From the NCBI GenBank assembly GCA_026004195.1, contig BPIQ01000002.1:806585-870584 (forward strand): a stretch of 64,000 nt of DNA. The letters are read 5' to 3'. Below the pieces are notes generated by a model. The model was given only the letters and a program-made list of their open reading frames with translations, ran no database searches and was not told the origin of the DNA. Below are positions 47,253 to 56,076 of this stretch, in pieces. Both the position numbers and the translations under genes were made by a program. The stretch is from Candidatus Binatia bacterium (GTDB taxonomy: Bacteria; Desulfobacterota; Binatia; HRBIN30; BPIQ01). How positions within the stretch are numbered: position 1 is the first letter of the stretch; each line of letters starts with the position of its first letter.

Positions 47253-48085
47253 GGTACGGAAGCGAAGCTCACAAGGAACTCTTCTGCAGAACCTTCGTGG
47301 AAACGCACGACCCTTACGAGCCTGCGGCCCTGCCGTGGCCCGACCTTCCGTCGGACGTTCTCGAGCGACTCCGCAGCCTTCCCGTCTGGGACGAAGCCGT
47401 CTCGACCGAACGGGAGACCGCTCTGAAGGTGAGAGCTCGCGCTCTCGTGGAACCCGACGCGGTCGTACGGGAAGCGCTCGCGCTGCAGGCCTACGAAGAG
47501 GAGCGCCACTCGGCCCTCCTTTCGACGATGACGGCCCGCTACGGAATCCCGGTACGGTCGCAACCCGAGCCTCGGCTGCCTCGGGATCCCGAGTGGGCTC
47601 TGCTGCGTGTCGGCTACGGGGAATGTTTCGATTCGTTCTTCGCCTTCGGTCTTTTCGCTCTCGCCCGCGACTCGGGCTACTTTCCGCCGGAGCTCGTCCG
47701 GCTTTTCGAACCCGTGATGCAGGAAGAAGCCCGACACATCCTCTTTTTCGTCAACTGGGCGGCCTTCCGAACTTCCCGTCTGCCCGTCCCCCGAAAACCC
47801 GGCTACGCCGCGAGCCGAGCCTTCGCCATTGCCTTGCAGGTCGCGAGCCGCATCCGCACGGCACTCGAAGTCGGCCGGGCGGATACGCAGGAAAACTTCG
47901 CGATGAAAAGCCACACGGCTTTTGCGGACGTCTCGGTCCGAAGCTTCCTCGAACTGTGTCTGGCCGAGAACGAGCGGCGGCTCGGGCCGTACGACCCGAG
48001 GCTTCTGCGACCGACTCTCGTCCCGGGGCTCGCCCGCGCACTCCTACGCGTCCTGCCCGACCGGACTCGCCGCCGGGCGGCGTAG
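47249..48085 (+). CDS. Ferritin-like diiron protein
   Basis: Predicted 278 residues, mostly helical. Two ExxH diiron motifs are present: YEEERH near 83-88 and QEEARH near 152-157. These belong to ferritin-like/CADD-type oxidases and oxygenases. Translational coupling (ATGA) to the fused carboxyltransferase suggests a joint pathway with an oxygen-dependent step. The 3' end overlaps the convergent membrane-protein gene by 42 bases. Confidence 0.75.
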   Translation: MRYGSEAHKELFCRTFVETHDPYEPAALPWPDLPSDVLERLRSLPVWDEAVSTERETALKVRARALVEPDAVVREALALQAYEEERHSALLSTMTARYGIPVRSQPEPRLPRDPEWALLRVGYGECFDSFFAFGLFALARDSGYFPPELVRLFEPVMQEEARHILFFVNWAAFRTSRLPVPRKPGYAASRAFAIALQVASRIRTALEVGRADTQENFAMKSHTAFADVSVRSFLELCLAENERRLGPYDPRLLRPTLVPGLARALLRVLPDRTRRRAA

Positions 48086-49048
48086 GAGATCTTCGAGCTT
48101 CACGCCCGCGAAGGGAAGCGCCACGAGGCCCTGCGCGACGATCGTGAAGAGCTGGAGGGCGTTGAGGACCAGGCCGTAGGCGAGAGCGTCGGCCTGGGGC
48201 ACACCGAAAAGGCCGAGCGCGAGAACGCACGCGTACTGGTAGAGGCCTACCATCCCCGGCGCCTGGGGCAGAGCCGTGCCGAAGCCGATGAAAATGAAGA
48301 CCAGGAGCGCGGCCTGGAAAGGCACGCGAAAATCGAAAGCCAGGATCACGATGTAGCTCGAGAGGATGGGGAGAAACCAGAGCACGACGGAAATCACGGC
48401 GACCCCGGAAAGGAGCTTCGGGTCCGGTAGAACGCTCATCCCGGCGAGAAGCGACCGCGTGACGCGCAGGATGCCTTCGCCGAAACGCTCCGGCAGAAAG
48501 CCCACGACCCGGCGCCGAACGAAAGGCTCTCCCCGCCACCAGAGAAGGGCCGTCACGGCAGCGAGAAGAGCGGCTCCGACGGCGGGAAAGACGGCACCGC
48601 GCCGGACCCACGTCGGCAGGTTCTCGGTGACGAGAAGGCCCAGGAGTACGTAGAAAGCGATGACGATCGAGTCCATCGTTTTCTCGACGATGAGGTTGCC
48701 CACCACGCTCGAGAACCGGATTCCGGAGCGCCGGGAGAGAAGCCAGGGGCGGACGACCTCGCCGAGGCGGGCCGGGAGCAGGTTGATGGCCGTGTAGGCC
48801 ACGGCGCACACGACCCAGAGGCGCGCGAGGGGGATGCGTTCGAGCGGAAGGAGCTCGAGCTGCCAGCGCCAGGCCCGGAGCACCATGATGGCGAGGCTCA
48901 CGAGCACCGCCGGCAGAAGCCACCGCGCGTCGAAGCGGCCGAAAGCCGCCACGAGGTCCGTCCACGCCACGTTTCTCGCCGCGAGGTAGAGAAAAACACC
49001 GCCGAGCAAAAACGCGAGGAAGACGTTGACGGCGGTGCTCCTCTGCAT
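48044..49048 (-). CDS. Flippase-like UPF0104/LPG_synthase_TM membrane protein
   Basis: Predicted 334 residues with about eight transmembrane segments. It matches the AglD/LPG synthase transmembrane domain family (PF03706): LRAWRWQLELLP, INLLPARLGEVVRPWLLSRRSGI, and GTALPQAPGMVGLYQYACVLAL near the end. Members are linked to lipid or glycolipid export. The GAGGGG ribosome site precedes ATG 49048. It follows purB by 19 bases on the same strand. Confidence 0.85.
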   Translation of the reverse strand: MQRSTAVNVFLAFLLGGVFLYLAARNVAWTDLVAAFGRFDARWLLPAVLVSLAIMVLRAWRWQLELLPLERIPLARLWVVCAVAYTAINLLPARLGEVVRPWLLSRRSGIRFSSVVGNLIVEKTMDSIVIAFYVLLGLLVTENLPTWVRRGAVFPAVGAALLAAVTALLWWRGEPFVRRRVVGFLPERFGEGILRVTRSLLAGMSVLPDPKLLSGVAVISVVLWFLPILSSYIVILAFDFRVPFQAALLVFIFIGFGTALPQAPGMVGLYQYACVLALGLFGVPQADALAYGLVLNALQLFTIVAQGLVALPFAGVKLEDLLRRPAASPVGQDA

Positions 49049-49067
49049 GGGCCCCTCTGGCGAGTGC

Positions 49068-50498
49068 TCAGAGAATTTCCGGAGGCTCGTAGTCCCGAGC
49101 TTCCGGTGCGGTGTCGACGAGCGCCTCTGCGCGGCGCACGAAGTCGTCCACCTGTTCGCGTGCCGCCCCGACGTAGCCGCGGACACGACCCAGGACCGAG
49201 CGAACGTCCTCCGCGGAAAGACGCAGGCGCCGGTCCCCCGAGAGCGCCGCGACGAGGCCCTCCAGGTCGGCCTCCCGGGGATGCTCGAGGAGATGTTCGC
49301 GGATGGCGCGGTGCGCTTCCTCGCGTCCGGCGCCCCGCTGCACCGCCACCGCGAGAAAGGCACCGCTCGCGATCCAGGGCAACGTCTCCTCGATTTCGCT
49401 CTCGGCCCGGTCCGGATGGACCTCGAACTCGCGGAGCACCGTGAGAAACGTGTCCAGAAGCCCGTCGCACGCGAACATCGCCCCCGGCAGAGCCACGCGC
49501 CGTACGGCGGAGCACGAAACGTCCCCTTCGTTCCACTGCGTACCGGCAAGTTCCCCGAGCATCGAGAGAAACCCGCCGAGCACGACCCGCAGCGCCCGGA
49601 TGCGCTCGCAGTTCCTCGGATTGACCTTGTGCGGCATGGCCGAAGAGCCCACCTGCCCCTCCCGCGAGCCTTCGGAGACGAGACCGAGACCGGACATGAG
49701 CCGGAACGTCTCGGCGAAGCTCGAAGGGCCCGAGACGAGCCCGTAGAGGCACGAGACGACCTCGAAGTCGAGACTCCGCGGATAGACTTGCCCCACCGCG
49801 GAAAGAAGCCGGGGGAAACCGAGGCGGACCGCCACCCGACGCTCGAGCTCCGCGGCTTTCTCGACGCTCCCGAGAAGCTCGACGAGGTCGGCCCTCGTCC
49901 CGACCGCTCCCTTGATCCCGCGAAACGGGTACTCGCGAAGCAGCGCCTCGAAGCGCCGGAAGGCTTCGAGCATCTCCTCGCCGAACATGGCGAGTCTCTT
50001 CCCGAGGGTGGTCGGCTGGGCAGGTACGTTGTGCGTCCGCCCGACGACCACGATCTCGCGCGTCTCCTTCGCTTTCTCCGCGAGACGATGCAGCGCGGCC
50101 AGCGACTTCGTCCGGAGAAGGCGGAGCGAGCGCAGAACCTGGAGCTGTTCCACGTTTTCCGTGACGTCCCGGCTCGTGAGCCCTTTGTGGATTTCCTCGG
50201 CACCCGCAAGCGCGCAGAACTCCTCGATCCGTGCCTTGAGGTCGTGCCGGAGCCGGAGCTCCCTGCGGCGAATGCTCTCGAGGTCCACACGATCCGCCAC
50301 CCGCTCGTAGGCGGCGATCGTTTCGTCCGACACGTCGAGGCCCAGCTCTTTTTGCACTCGCAGGACCGTGATCCAGAACTGCCGCTCGAGCCGAACCCGG
50401 CCGGCAGGGTCCCAGAGGGCGAGCATGGCCGGACTCGCGTAGCGTTCGGCGAGAACGTCGGGGATCGGGGTCTTCTCTCCGCCCGTGTTTTCGGCCAT
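49068..50498 (-). CDS. purB: Adenylosuccinate lyase PurB
   Basis: Predicted 476 residues, catalysing two purine steps (SAICAR to AICAR, adenylosuccinate to AMP). The fumarase/aspartase superfamily signature is GSSAMPHKVNPRNCERI; HKGLTSRDVTENVEQLQ and VVVGRTHNVPAQPTTLGKRLA are also seen. The ATG at 50498 starts at the family N-terminus; the longer open frame upstream is not conserved. It is distant from the purH-purE cluster. Confidence 0.96.
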   Translation of the reverse strand: MAENTGGEKTPIPDVLAERYASPAMLALWDPAGRVRLERQFWITVLRVQKELGLDVSDETIAAYERVADRVDLESIRRRELRLRHDLKARIEEFCALAGAEEIHKGLTSRDVTENVEQLQVLRSLRLLRTKSLAALHRLAEKAKETREIVVVGRTHNVPAQPTTLGKRLAMFGEEMLEAFRRFEALLREYPFRGIKGAVGTRADLVELLGSVEKAAELERRVAVRLGFPRLLSAVGQVYPRSLDFEVVSCLYGLVSGPSSFAETFRLMSGLGLVSEGSREGQVGSSAMPHKVNPRNCERIRALRVVLGGFLSMLGELAGTQWNEGDVSCSAVRRVALPGAMFACDGLLDTFLTVLREFEVHPDRAESEIEETLPWIASGAFLAVAVQRGAGREEAHRAIREHLLEHPREADLEGLVAALSGDRRLRLSAEDVRSVLGRVRGYVGAAREQVDDFVRRAEALVDTAPEARDYEPPEIL

Positions 50499-50564
50499 GC
50501 TCGTGCCCGCGATTCTCGCAAGCGCCCCTCCGGGGCGCAAGTCGAGGGAGTCGCGTCCTTTCCC

Positions 50565-50945
50565 GTGGAAGCCCGACTCGAACGTCAAAAGACGCTTCTT
50601 CTCACGACCCGGGGCCGGAGGTCGGGGCTTCCCCGCACCGCACGGATCTGGTTCGTGACCGACGGCGAGCGGATCTACGTCCAGGCGGGGCCGAAAGGAC
50701 AGAAAGGCTGGTACGCGAATCTCCGCGCCCACCCCGAAGTTCGGATTCGCGTCGGAAGTCTCGAATTCTCGGGCCGCGCCACGCCGGTGCTCGAGGAGGA
50801 GGAACGCAAAAGAGTCCTCGACCTTTTCCGGAAGAAATACCTTCTCGCCCGGCTGGGCCGCTGGCTAGGCCTGCGATTCGGCCAGGGAAAGCCAGTGCGA
50901 ATCGAGATCGATCGAGAGTCCGACCCTCAGGGAAGGACGATCTGA
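50565..50945 (+). CDS. Split-barrel nitroreductase/deazaflavin-type oxidoreductase (DUF385-like)
   Basis: Predicted 126 residues. The TTRGRRSGLPRTARIWFVTDGERIYVQAG and GWYANLRAHPEVRIRVG stretches (each shown here in part) match the DUF385/Ddn split-barrel family that binds F420, FMN or heme. The GTG at 50565 is a likely start, since the frame upstream is unconserved. The last 19 bases overlap the convergent first gene of the secreted-protein array. Substrate and cofactor are uncertain. Confidence 0.75.
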   Translation: MEARLERQKTLLLTTRGRRSGLPRTARIWFVTDGERIYVQAGPKGQKGWYANLRAHPEVRIRVGSLEFSGRATPVLEEEERKRVLDLFRKKYLLARLGRWLGLRFGQGKPVRIEIDRESDPQGRTI

Positions 50946-52081
50946 TCCGGCTGCTCGCGGACGCCCTGCTTGTGGAGGTTCACGGCGGCGGTCCGGGCCC
51001 TGGCGATGGACCCGTCCGCAGACGTGGCGAGTGTCTCGGTGAGAATCCCGAGAAGCCCCGCCGACACCCCCCGGATCCGGGTCTGCCCCGTGAGCGTCCC
51101 GGCCACGTAAACGCTGAAAATCGAGCGGAGAGGATTGCGGGTGTCGATCCGCGAGAGCGCGGAATCGAAAAGGCACTGCATGGGCCGGCTCGTCGAGAAA
51201 CGCTGCTCGAACTCGTTGAAGACGAGATACTGCACCGTCGTGCCGCCCGGCACCTGATTGAGGAGGTCCTGCTGGCAGGGAACGAGCGTGAGCCGGGAAG
51301 CGACAGCGTTGCCCGTCGGCGCCGCCGGGTTCACGGCGAAGTCGAAGAAGTGGTCCATGACGAGGATGTTGGGGCAACCGTTGTACTCGTTCGAGCCGAG
51401 GACGAGCATGTTGTCCCCGTTGCTGTCCCCTTCGATGCCCTGGATACCGATGGCGTTGTACTTCGCGACGTCGATTTCGACTTCGTCGGGCCCCCCTTTC
51501 GTGATGTCGAAGGCTGTTCTCGTGATCGTCGCTTCCCCCTTGATCACGTTGCGCGCGATGGCCCTGCCGTTCTCGTCGGTCACGATGCACTTGAGCTCCC
51601 CGATGAAGGGGTCTTCCGATACGGGCGGGATCCGCGTGCCCACGTTCGATTCACCCGTGGGACCCACGAGGAAGCGGCCGTCGAGGGGGAGGAGGTCGTC
51701 GGCGAGCCCCCGCGAGGCGACCCAGCCGAGAGGCTGCTCGGCCGTGACGAACACCCGGAAATCCACTTCCTGCCAGCCAGGCAGACAGAGGTCGGCCGAA
51801 TTCGGGCAGGGCTCGGGGTCTTCCGGGTCGCACGCCACCCCGCTGATCGAACAGTGGCTCGTCGCGTCGATGTAAAAGCAGTGGAGCTGGACGAGGCTCT
51901 GCGAGGTGTTGCTCAACTGGATCAGCGTATCGACCCCCTGTCCCGAGTCGACCACGATCTTGGGGTAGACGAGAATCGAAGCTGCGCGATCCGAGGCCAC
52001 GTCGGCACCCGCGGGCGCGGCTCCGAGGAGAAGCGAGATCGCCAAGGCCAGGGCACCACCCAAACCGTTCGCCTTTCGCAT
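50927..52081 (-). CDS. Secreted array protein, type A, last of the array
   Basis: Predicted 384 residues. AAAGGAGCGG precedes the ATG at 52081; the signal peptide is LALAISLLLGAAPAGA. Type A features: SGQGVDTLIQLSN, CFYIDA, QPLGWVAS, DPFIGELKC, KYNAIGIQG, EYNGCPNIL, LVPCQQD, VFNEFEQRFSTS and GTLTGQTRIRGV. It lacks the CVNGEGRC and GAVDC cysteines of the other A proteins and instead has CSISGVACDPED, so it is the most divergent A copy. It pairs with the gene at 52115, 33 bases upstream. The 3' end overlaps the split-barrel gene. Function unknown. Confidence 0.75.
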   Translation of the reverse strand: MRKANGLGGALALAISLLLGAAPAGADVASDRAASILVYPKIVVDSGQGVDTLIQLSNTSQSLVQLHCFYIDATSHCSISGVACDPEDPEPCPNSADLCLPGWQEVDFRVFVTAEQPLGWVASRGLADDLLPLDGRFLVGPTGESNVGTRIPPVSEDPFIGELKCIVTDENGRAIARNVIKGEATITRTAFDITKGGPDEVEIDVAKYNAIGIQGIEGDSNGDNMLVLGSNEYNGCPNILVMDHFFDFAVNPAAPTGNAVASRLTLVPCQQDLLNQVPGGTTVQYLVFNEFEQRFSTSRPMQCLFDSALSRIDTRNPLRSIFSVYVAGTLTGQTRIRGVSAGLLGILTETLATSADGSIARARTAAVNLHKQGVREQPDQIVLP

Positions 52082-52114
52082 GTTGCTCCGCTCCTTTCGT
52101 TGTCCGCGCATCTC

Positions 52115-53466
52115 TCAGGGTGCGAGCTGTTCGGCGGGAATTTCGATGACATCCGGCGTCGACCGCACGCCTTCGACGTGGAGGTTGACGGCAGCGGCGG
52201 CGTGCGGCGATTCGAGGTCACCCCCGGATGGGCCAGCGCCACTTCCCGCGAACTGCGTGACGGCGGCGGGGGCGAGGCTTGCGACGTGCCGCTCCTCCGC
52301 CACCATGAGCACCCCTCGCGGCGTGCCGGCCGCCGAGCGGATTTTCGTCTTGAGGAACATGGTTCCCTGCGGGTCGGGAAGGCTGCCGAGAAATCGAGCG
52401 CCGGAGCCCCCAGATCGCCGAGGAGGAAGTCCGCCCAGCACGTGATCGTCGTCGAGACCGAGAACTGCTGCTCGAACTCGTTCGTCGTGAGGAACTGGAG
52501 CGTGACCGAAGTCGGCTCCTGCGTCTCGAAGTTCTGCGTGCAGGGGACGACGGTGAGCGAGGTCGAGACGCTCGCTGCCGCGAGCCCGATGGAGCTGCCG
52601 CCGCCACTCCTGAACTCGTCGAAGGCGAAGCCCGAGGCCGGATTGGGCGCTCCCTCCGCCAGGTGGTTGAGGATCCAGGTCCGCGGGCAGCCGTTGTACT
52701 CCCGCATGCACGGGCCCGAATCCCCGCACTGCGAATCGTCGGTGCACACCGTCCCCTGAAGAGACCCTTCGCCGACGCACTGGCCGCCACCCAGGACGAG
52801 CCGTCCGTCACCGTTGTTGTTCTCGCCCTTGATCCCGATGCCGTTGTACTTGGAGATGTCCCCGTTCGAAAGCGTAACCAGCGTGGCCTCGCCCTTGAGA
52901 TGGTTTCCCGCGATGGGCGCGCCGGATGCGTCCACCTCGATGCACTTGAGCTCGCCCGTGAAGTCCGGAACGACGGGCGGGACGAGGCCGGGGTCGAACC
53001 CCGAGTCGAGGCAATTCGTCGCCGAGCAAATCCCGCTGTCGCAGTCGGTCGGGAACTGGCAGGGGTCGCCGTCGTTGCTTCCCCCGACGCACACACCCGA
53101 GAGGCTACACGTGGGGTCCAGCGGGTTCACGCGCCGACCGCGGCTTACCACCCAATGGGTCGGCTGCTGCCGGGTGAGCTGGATCGTGAAGTCGATTTCC
53201 TGCCAGAGGGGAGGGTTGTTCGGAGAAGGCGGCAGGCTCGGGTCCGTGAGCGCCCCGTTCACGTAAAAGCAGTGGGCCCGGACGAGAGAATTGGACGTGT
53301 TGGAGATCTGGATCAACGTGTCGCGCGTTCCGTCGGCGATGACCTTGGGAAAAACCAGGATCGAGGCACTTTCCTCGGTCGTCACGTCGCCGAGCGCCGT
53401 GCCCCCCGAGAAGGCCACGGCCACGAGCGCGCCGAGCAGCACGGAAAGCTTACGCTGCTTACGCAT
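52115..53466 (-). pseudogene. Secreted array protein, type B, single-base frameshift
   Basis: The frame starts at ATG 53466 behind AAAGGAGGAGG, with signal peptide VLLGALVAVAFSGGTALG. It reads as a type B protein to about residue 362, then shifts at the GGG run 52376-52378 (CCC on the coding strand); restoring one C would join it to the frame ending at 52115, giving about 450 residues. Two extra Cys-rich modules lie at about residues 120-152 (CSLSGVCVGG...CDSGIC) and 226-255 (CVGEGSLQGTVC...CGDSGPC). If the shift is real, the C-terminal 90 residues are lost and translation would run out of frame to 51922. A sequencing error cannot be excluded. Confidence 0.65.
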
Positions 53467-53528
53467 TCTCCTCCTCCTTTCGATGACCCCGAAACCGGTG
53501 CGACACATACCCCACCCGCCGGGCCGCT

Positions 53529-53557
53529 CTTATAGGGTGGCGTCGGTCTCCTGTCAA
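53529..53557 (-). promoter_or_regulatory. Predicted promoter of the third array pair
   Basis: On the minus strand, TTGACA (53552-53557) and TATAAG (53529-53534) are 17 bases apart. The leader to ATG 53466 is about 56 bases. GGCC (53565-53568), inside the palindrome AAAAGGCCTTTT, lies seven bases upstream of the -35 box. Confidence 0.75.
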
Positions 53558-53592
53558 GTGAAAAGGCCTTTTTCCTTCGCGCATTTAGGTCC

Positions 53593-54766
53593 TCACGGGA
53601 GGTAGACGAAGTCCTTCTGGGAGCGCACGCCCTGGAAGTGGAGCTGGAAGGCGGCGGTGCCGAAATCCCGGAACTCTTCGGCAACCCCCACGAGCGTGTG
53701 CCCGTGGTCTCCGTGGTCGTCTCCCACGCCCCGGATCCGGGTCTGACCCGTGAGCGTTCCGGCCACCTGGGCACTGAAAATCGACCGGGTGTTGAAGCGC
53801 GTGTCGATGTTGGAGAGCTGGATCGTCCGGAAGCACTCGACGGGGATGCTGGTCGAGAACCGCTGTTCGAACTCGTTGAACACGAGAAACTGGACCGGGG
53901 TCCGGCGGGTCTCCTGGCGGAGGAAGTCCTGCGAGCAGGGCACGAGCGTGAGGTAGGTGAACACGGGACCGCCCACCACGGGGTCTTCGGCGAAGTCGAA
54001 AAAGTGATCCAGAATCAGGATGTTGGGACAACCCTCGTATTCCACGCCCTCGTCGCCCCGTCGCCCGAGAACGAGGGTCCGGTCACCGTTGTTCGTGCCG
54101 GGAATGGCCTGGATGCCGATCGCGCTGTAAAGAGTCACGTCGGGGGCGTCGCCCGCCTTGCACGATCGCGGCCTCGCCGTAGAGGTCGTTCCGTTCGACG
54201 GGCTGGTCGTTCTGGTCGACGGCCACGCACTTGAGCTCCCCGATGAAGGGGTCCTCGGCCACGGGCGGGATCCGGCTTCCGGCGTTGTTCTCACCGGAGG
54301 GACCCGTGCGAAAAACCCCGTCGAGGGGAAAGCACGGGATGTTGTTGTTCGGATCCGCGTCGTCCCCATCCGGTGTGGAACGACAGTCCACCGCCCCGGA
54401 AGACACGAGCCAGGCCACGGGCTGGTTCTGCGTGAGAACGATCCGGAAGTCGGTCTCTTGCCACCGGTCTTCGCAACGGCCCGTACAGGGCGGGAGTTCC
54501 TCGAACCGCCCGTCGACGATGCAGTTCCCCTCCCCGTCCACGCAAAGCGGCGTCGCGTTCACGTAAAAGCACTGGAGCGTGATCGCCCGCGACGAAGCGT
54601 TGGCGATCCGAACCAGGGTATCGACCCCGAGGTCGCTGCTCACCACGATTTTCGGAAACACGAGGACGGCAGCCGTGCGGTCGGAATGGACCTCGGCGCG
54701 AAGGGAACCGCCCAGGAAGAGGCCCCCGAAGAAGAGCACGGATACCGAGCGACGGAAGCTTCGCAT
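53593..54766 (-). pseudogene. Secreted array protein, type A, single-base frameshift
   Basis: Starts at ATG 54766 after GAAGGTGCG, with a signal peptide (VLFFGGLFLGGSLRA). Type A cysteines CVDGEGNC, CTGRCEDRW and GAVDC, and the shared motifs QPVAWLVS and GELKC, are present. At the CC at 54156-54157 one extra base shifts the frame after GEAAIVQ; deleting it restores the path to AGDAPD, YSAIGIQ, EYEGCPNIL, VPCSQDF, NEFEQRFSTS and GTLTGQTRIRGV, giving about 390 residues. Uncorrected, the product stops at 54083, losing its C-terminal half. Very similar to the intact A gene at 56077. Confidence 0.65.
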
Positions 54767-54794
54767 CTCTCGCACCTTCGTTCCGCCCCTCATC

Positions 54795-55946
54795 TCACGG
54801 CCCTCCCGGTACCACGACGAGGTCACCACGCGTCCGCTCGCCCACCACCGTCAGGTTCGCCGCCGCCCTGGAAACCAGCGACACGGCGGGGGGAGGCGGC
54901 ACGAAGTGGAGTTCTTCGAGCAAGGCGACGAAACCCGGGTCGCTCGCGGCCGGGCGCATCCGGGTCTGCACGAAGCGCGAACCCAGGCTCCCCACGGAAA
55001 AGACGGGGTTGATGTCGCGGAGCAAAAAATTCCCCCAGCATTCGACCGTCGTACTCGTCGAGAAAGGCTCCTCGAACTCGTTGAAGAGCAGGAACTGGAC
55101 GCGCAAGACCGCCGGTACCTGGGTTTCGAAATTCTGCGAACACGGCACGATCGTGAGCTCCGTGCGGACGGAACTGGCCCCGTCGGAGAGAGCCGGATTC
55201 GACGCTTCCTCCGCGAAGTGCGTGGCCAGGACCGCCTCCGGGCACCCCTGGTACTCCGCGCCCGAGGGGCAGTCGGCGGAAATGCCACCGCCCAGGCAAA
55301 GAACCGTGTCGCTGTCGTTCGTGTCGAAACCGAGAAGCCCGATGGCGTTGTACTTCGAGGCGTCCCCGGGAACCAAATGGGATTCCACCCCGTTGACGGT
55401 TCCGGCGGCCGAGAGAATCGTAGCTTCGCCCTTCAGGTGGTTCCCGCTGATGGGAGCCCCCGACTGATCGACCTCGATGCACTTGAGCTCGCCCTCGAAC
55501 CCGGGGGGCACCGGTGGGATCCTACCCGGGTCGAAACCGGCACCCGGGCAGTCCGTGTTCGTGGGCCCGCAGTTGGGGTCGAAGGGATTCGTCGTCCTAC
55601 CCTCCGAAACGACCCAGTGGGTCGGCTGCTGGCGCGTCAGCACGATGTCGAAATCGACTTCCTGCCAGAGCCTGGGATTGTCCGGACCCGGTGGAAGCTC
55701 CGGGTCCGTGAGCGCGGCGTTCACGTAGAAGCAGTGGCCGTACACGACGGAATTCGACGTGTTGGAAACCTGGATGATCGTGTCGAAAGAACCCAGAGCC
55801 GCGCGACCCGGAAGTTCACCGTAAAGCACCTTGGGAAAGATCAAAATCGAAGCGCTCTTCTCGACGCTCACCTGGGCCGACACCGCAACCGGGCCGAGAA
55901 GGCCCACGAAAACCAGCGCCAGAAGTCCCCTCGACTTCGAACCCAT
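54795..55946 (-). CDS. Secreted array protein, type B, without Cys-rich insert
   Basis: Predicted 383 residues. AAGGAG lies nine bases before ATG 55946; the signal peptide is LLALVFVGLLGPVAVSA. Type B motifs: SASILIFPK, SFDTIIQVSNTSNSVV, CFYVNA, TDPELPPGPDNPRLWQEVDF, QPTHWVVSEGRTTNPFDPNC, GAGFDPGRIPPVPPGFEGELKC, NHLKGEAT, YNAIGLLG, EYQGCP, VPCSQNFETQ, LFNEFEEPFSTS and VECWGNF. The Cys-rich module seen in the other B proteins is absent; only CGPTNTDC occurs there. First gene of the middle pair. Confidence 0.8.
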   Translation of the reverse strand: MGSKSRGLLALVFVGLLGPVAVSAQVSVEKSASILIFPKVLYGELPGRAALGSFDTIIQVSNTSNSVVYGHCFYVNAALTDPELPPGPDNPRLWQEVDFDIVLTRQQPTHWVVSEGRTTNPFDPNCGPTNTDCPGAGFDPGRIPPVPPGFEGELKCIEVDQSGAPISGNHLKGEATILSAAGTVNGVESHLVPGDASKYNAIGLLGFDTNDSDTVLCLGGGISADCPSGAEYQGCPEAVLATHFAEEASNPALSDGASSVRTELTIVPCSQNFETQVPAVLRVQFLLFNEFEEPFSTSTTVECWGNFLLRDINPVFSVGSLGSRFVQTRMRPAASDPGFVALLEELHFVPPPPAVSLVSRAAANLTVVGERTRGDLVVVPGGP

Positions 55947-56022
55947 CCCCGAGACTCCTTGTGAGCGAGCCAGCGAATCTCTCCCCACGCCGCTACCTAC
56001 CGCCCGAGCGGCAAGCCGCGCC

Positions 56023-56051
56023 CTTATAGAGGCCGGGGCAAAAACTGTCAA
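56023..56051 (-). promoter_or_regulatory. Predicted promoter of the middle array pair
   Basis: On the minus strand, TTGACA (56046-56051) and TATAAG (56023-56028) are exactly 17 bases apart, a near-perfect sigma-70 promoter. The leader to ATG 55946 is about 70 bases. GGCC (56058-56061) lies six bases upstream of the -35 box within TTTTGGCCTTTTT. Confidence 0.8.
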
Positions 56052-56076
56052 GAAAAAGGCCAAAAGACGCACCCTT

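Noticed and set aside
53561-53572. AAAAGGCCTTTT palindrome as a terminator for the upstream pair
   Set aside because: The stem is short, has no loop and lacks a proper U-tract in a transcript; it is better explained as a conserved element next to the -35 box.
52376-54157. Phase variation of the array by slippery tracts
   Set aside because: The affected runs are only three G and two C, far too short for typical slipped-strand switching.
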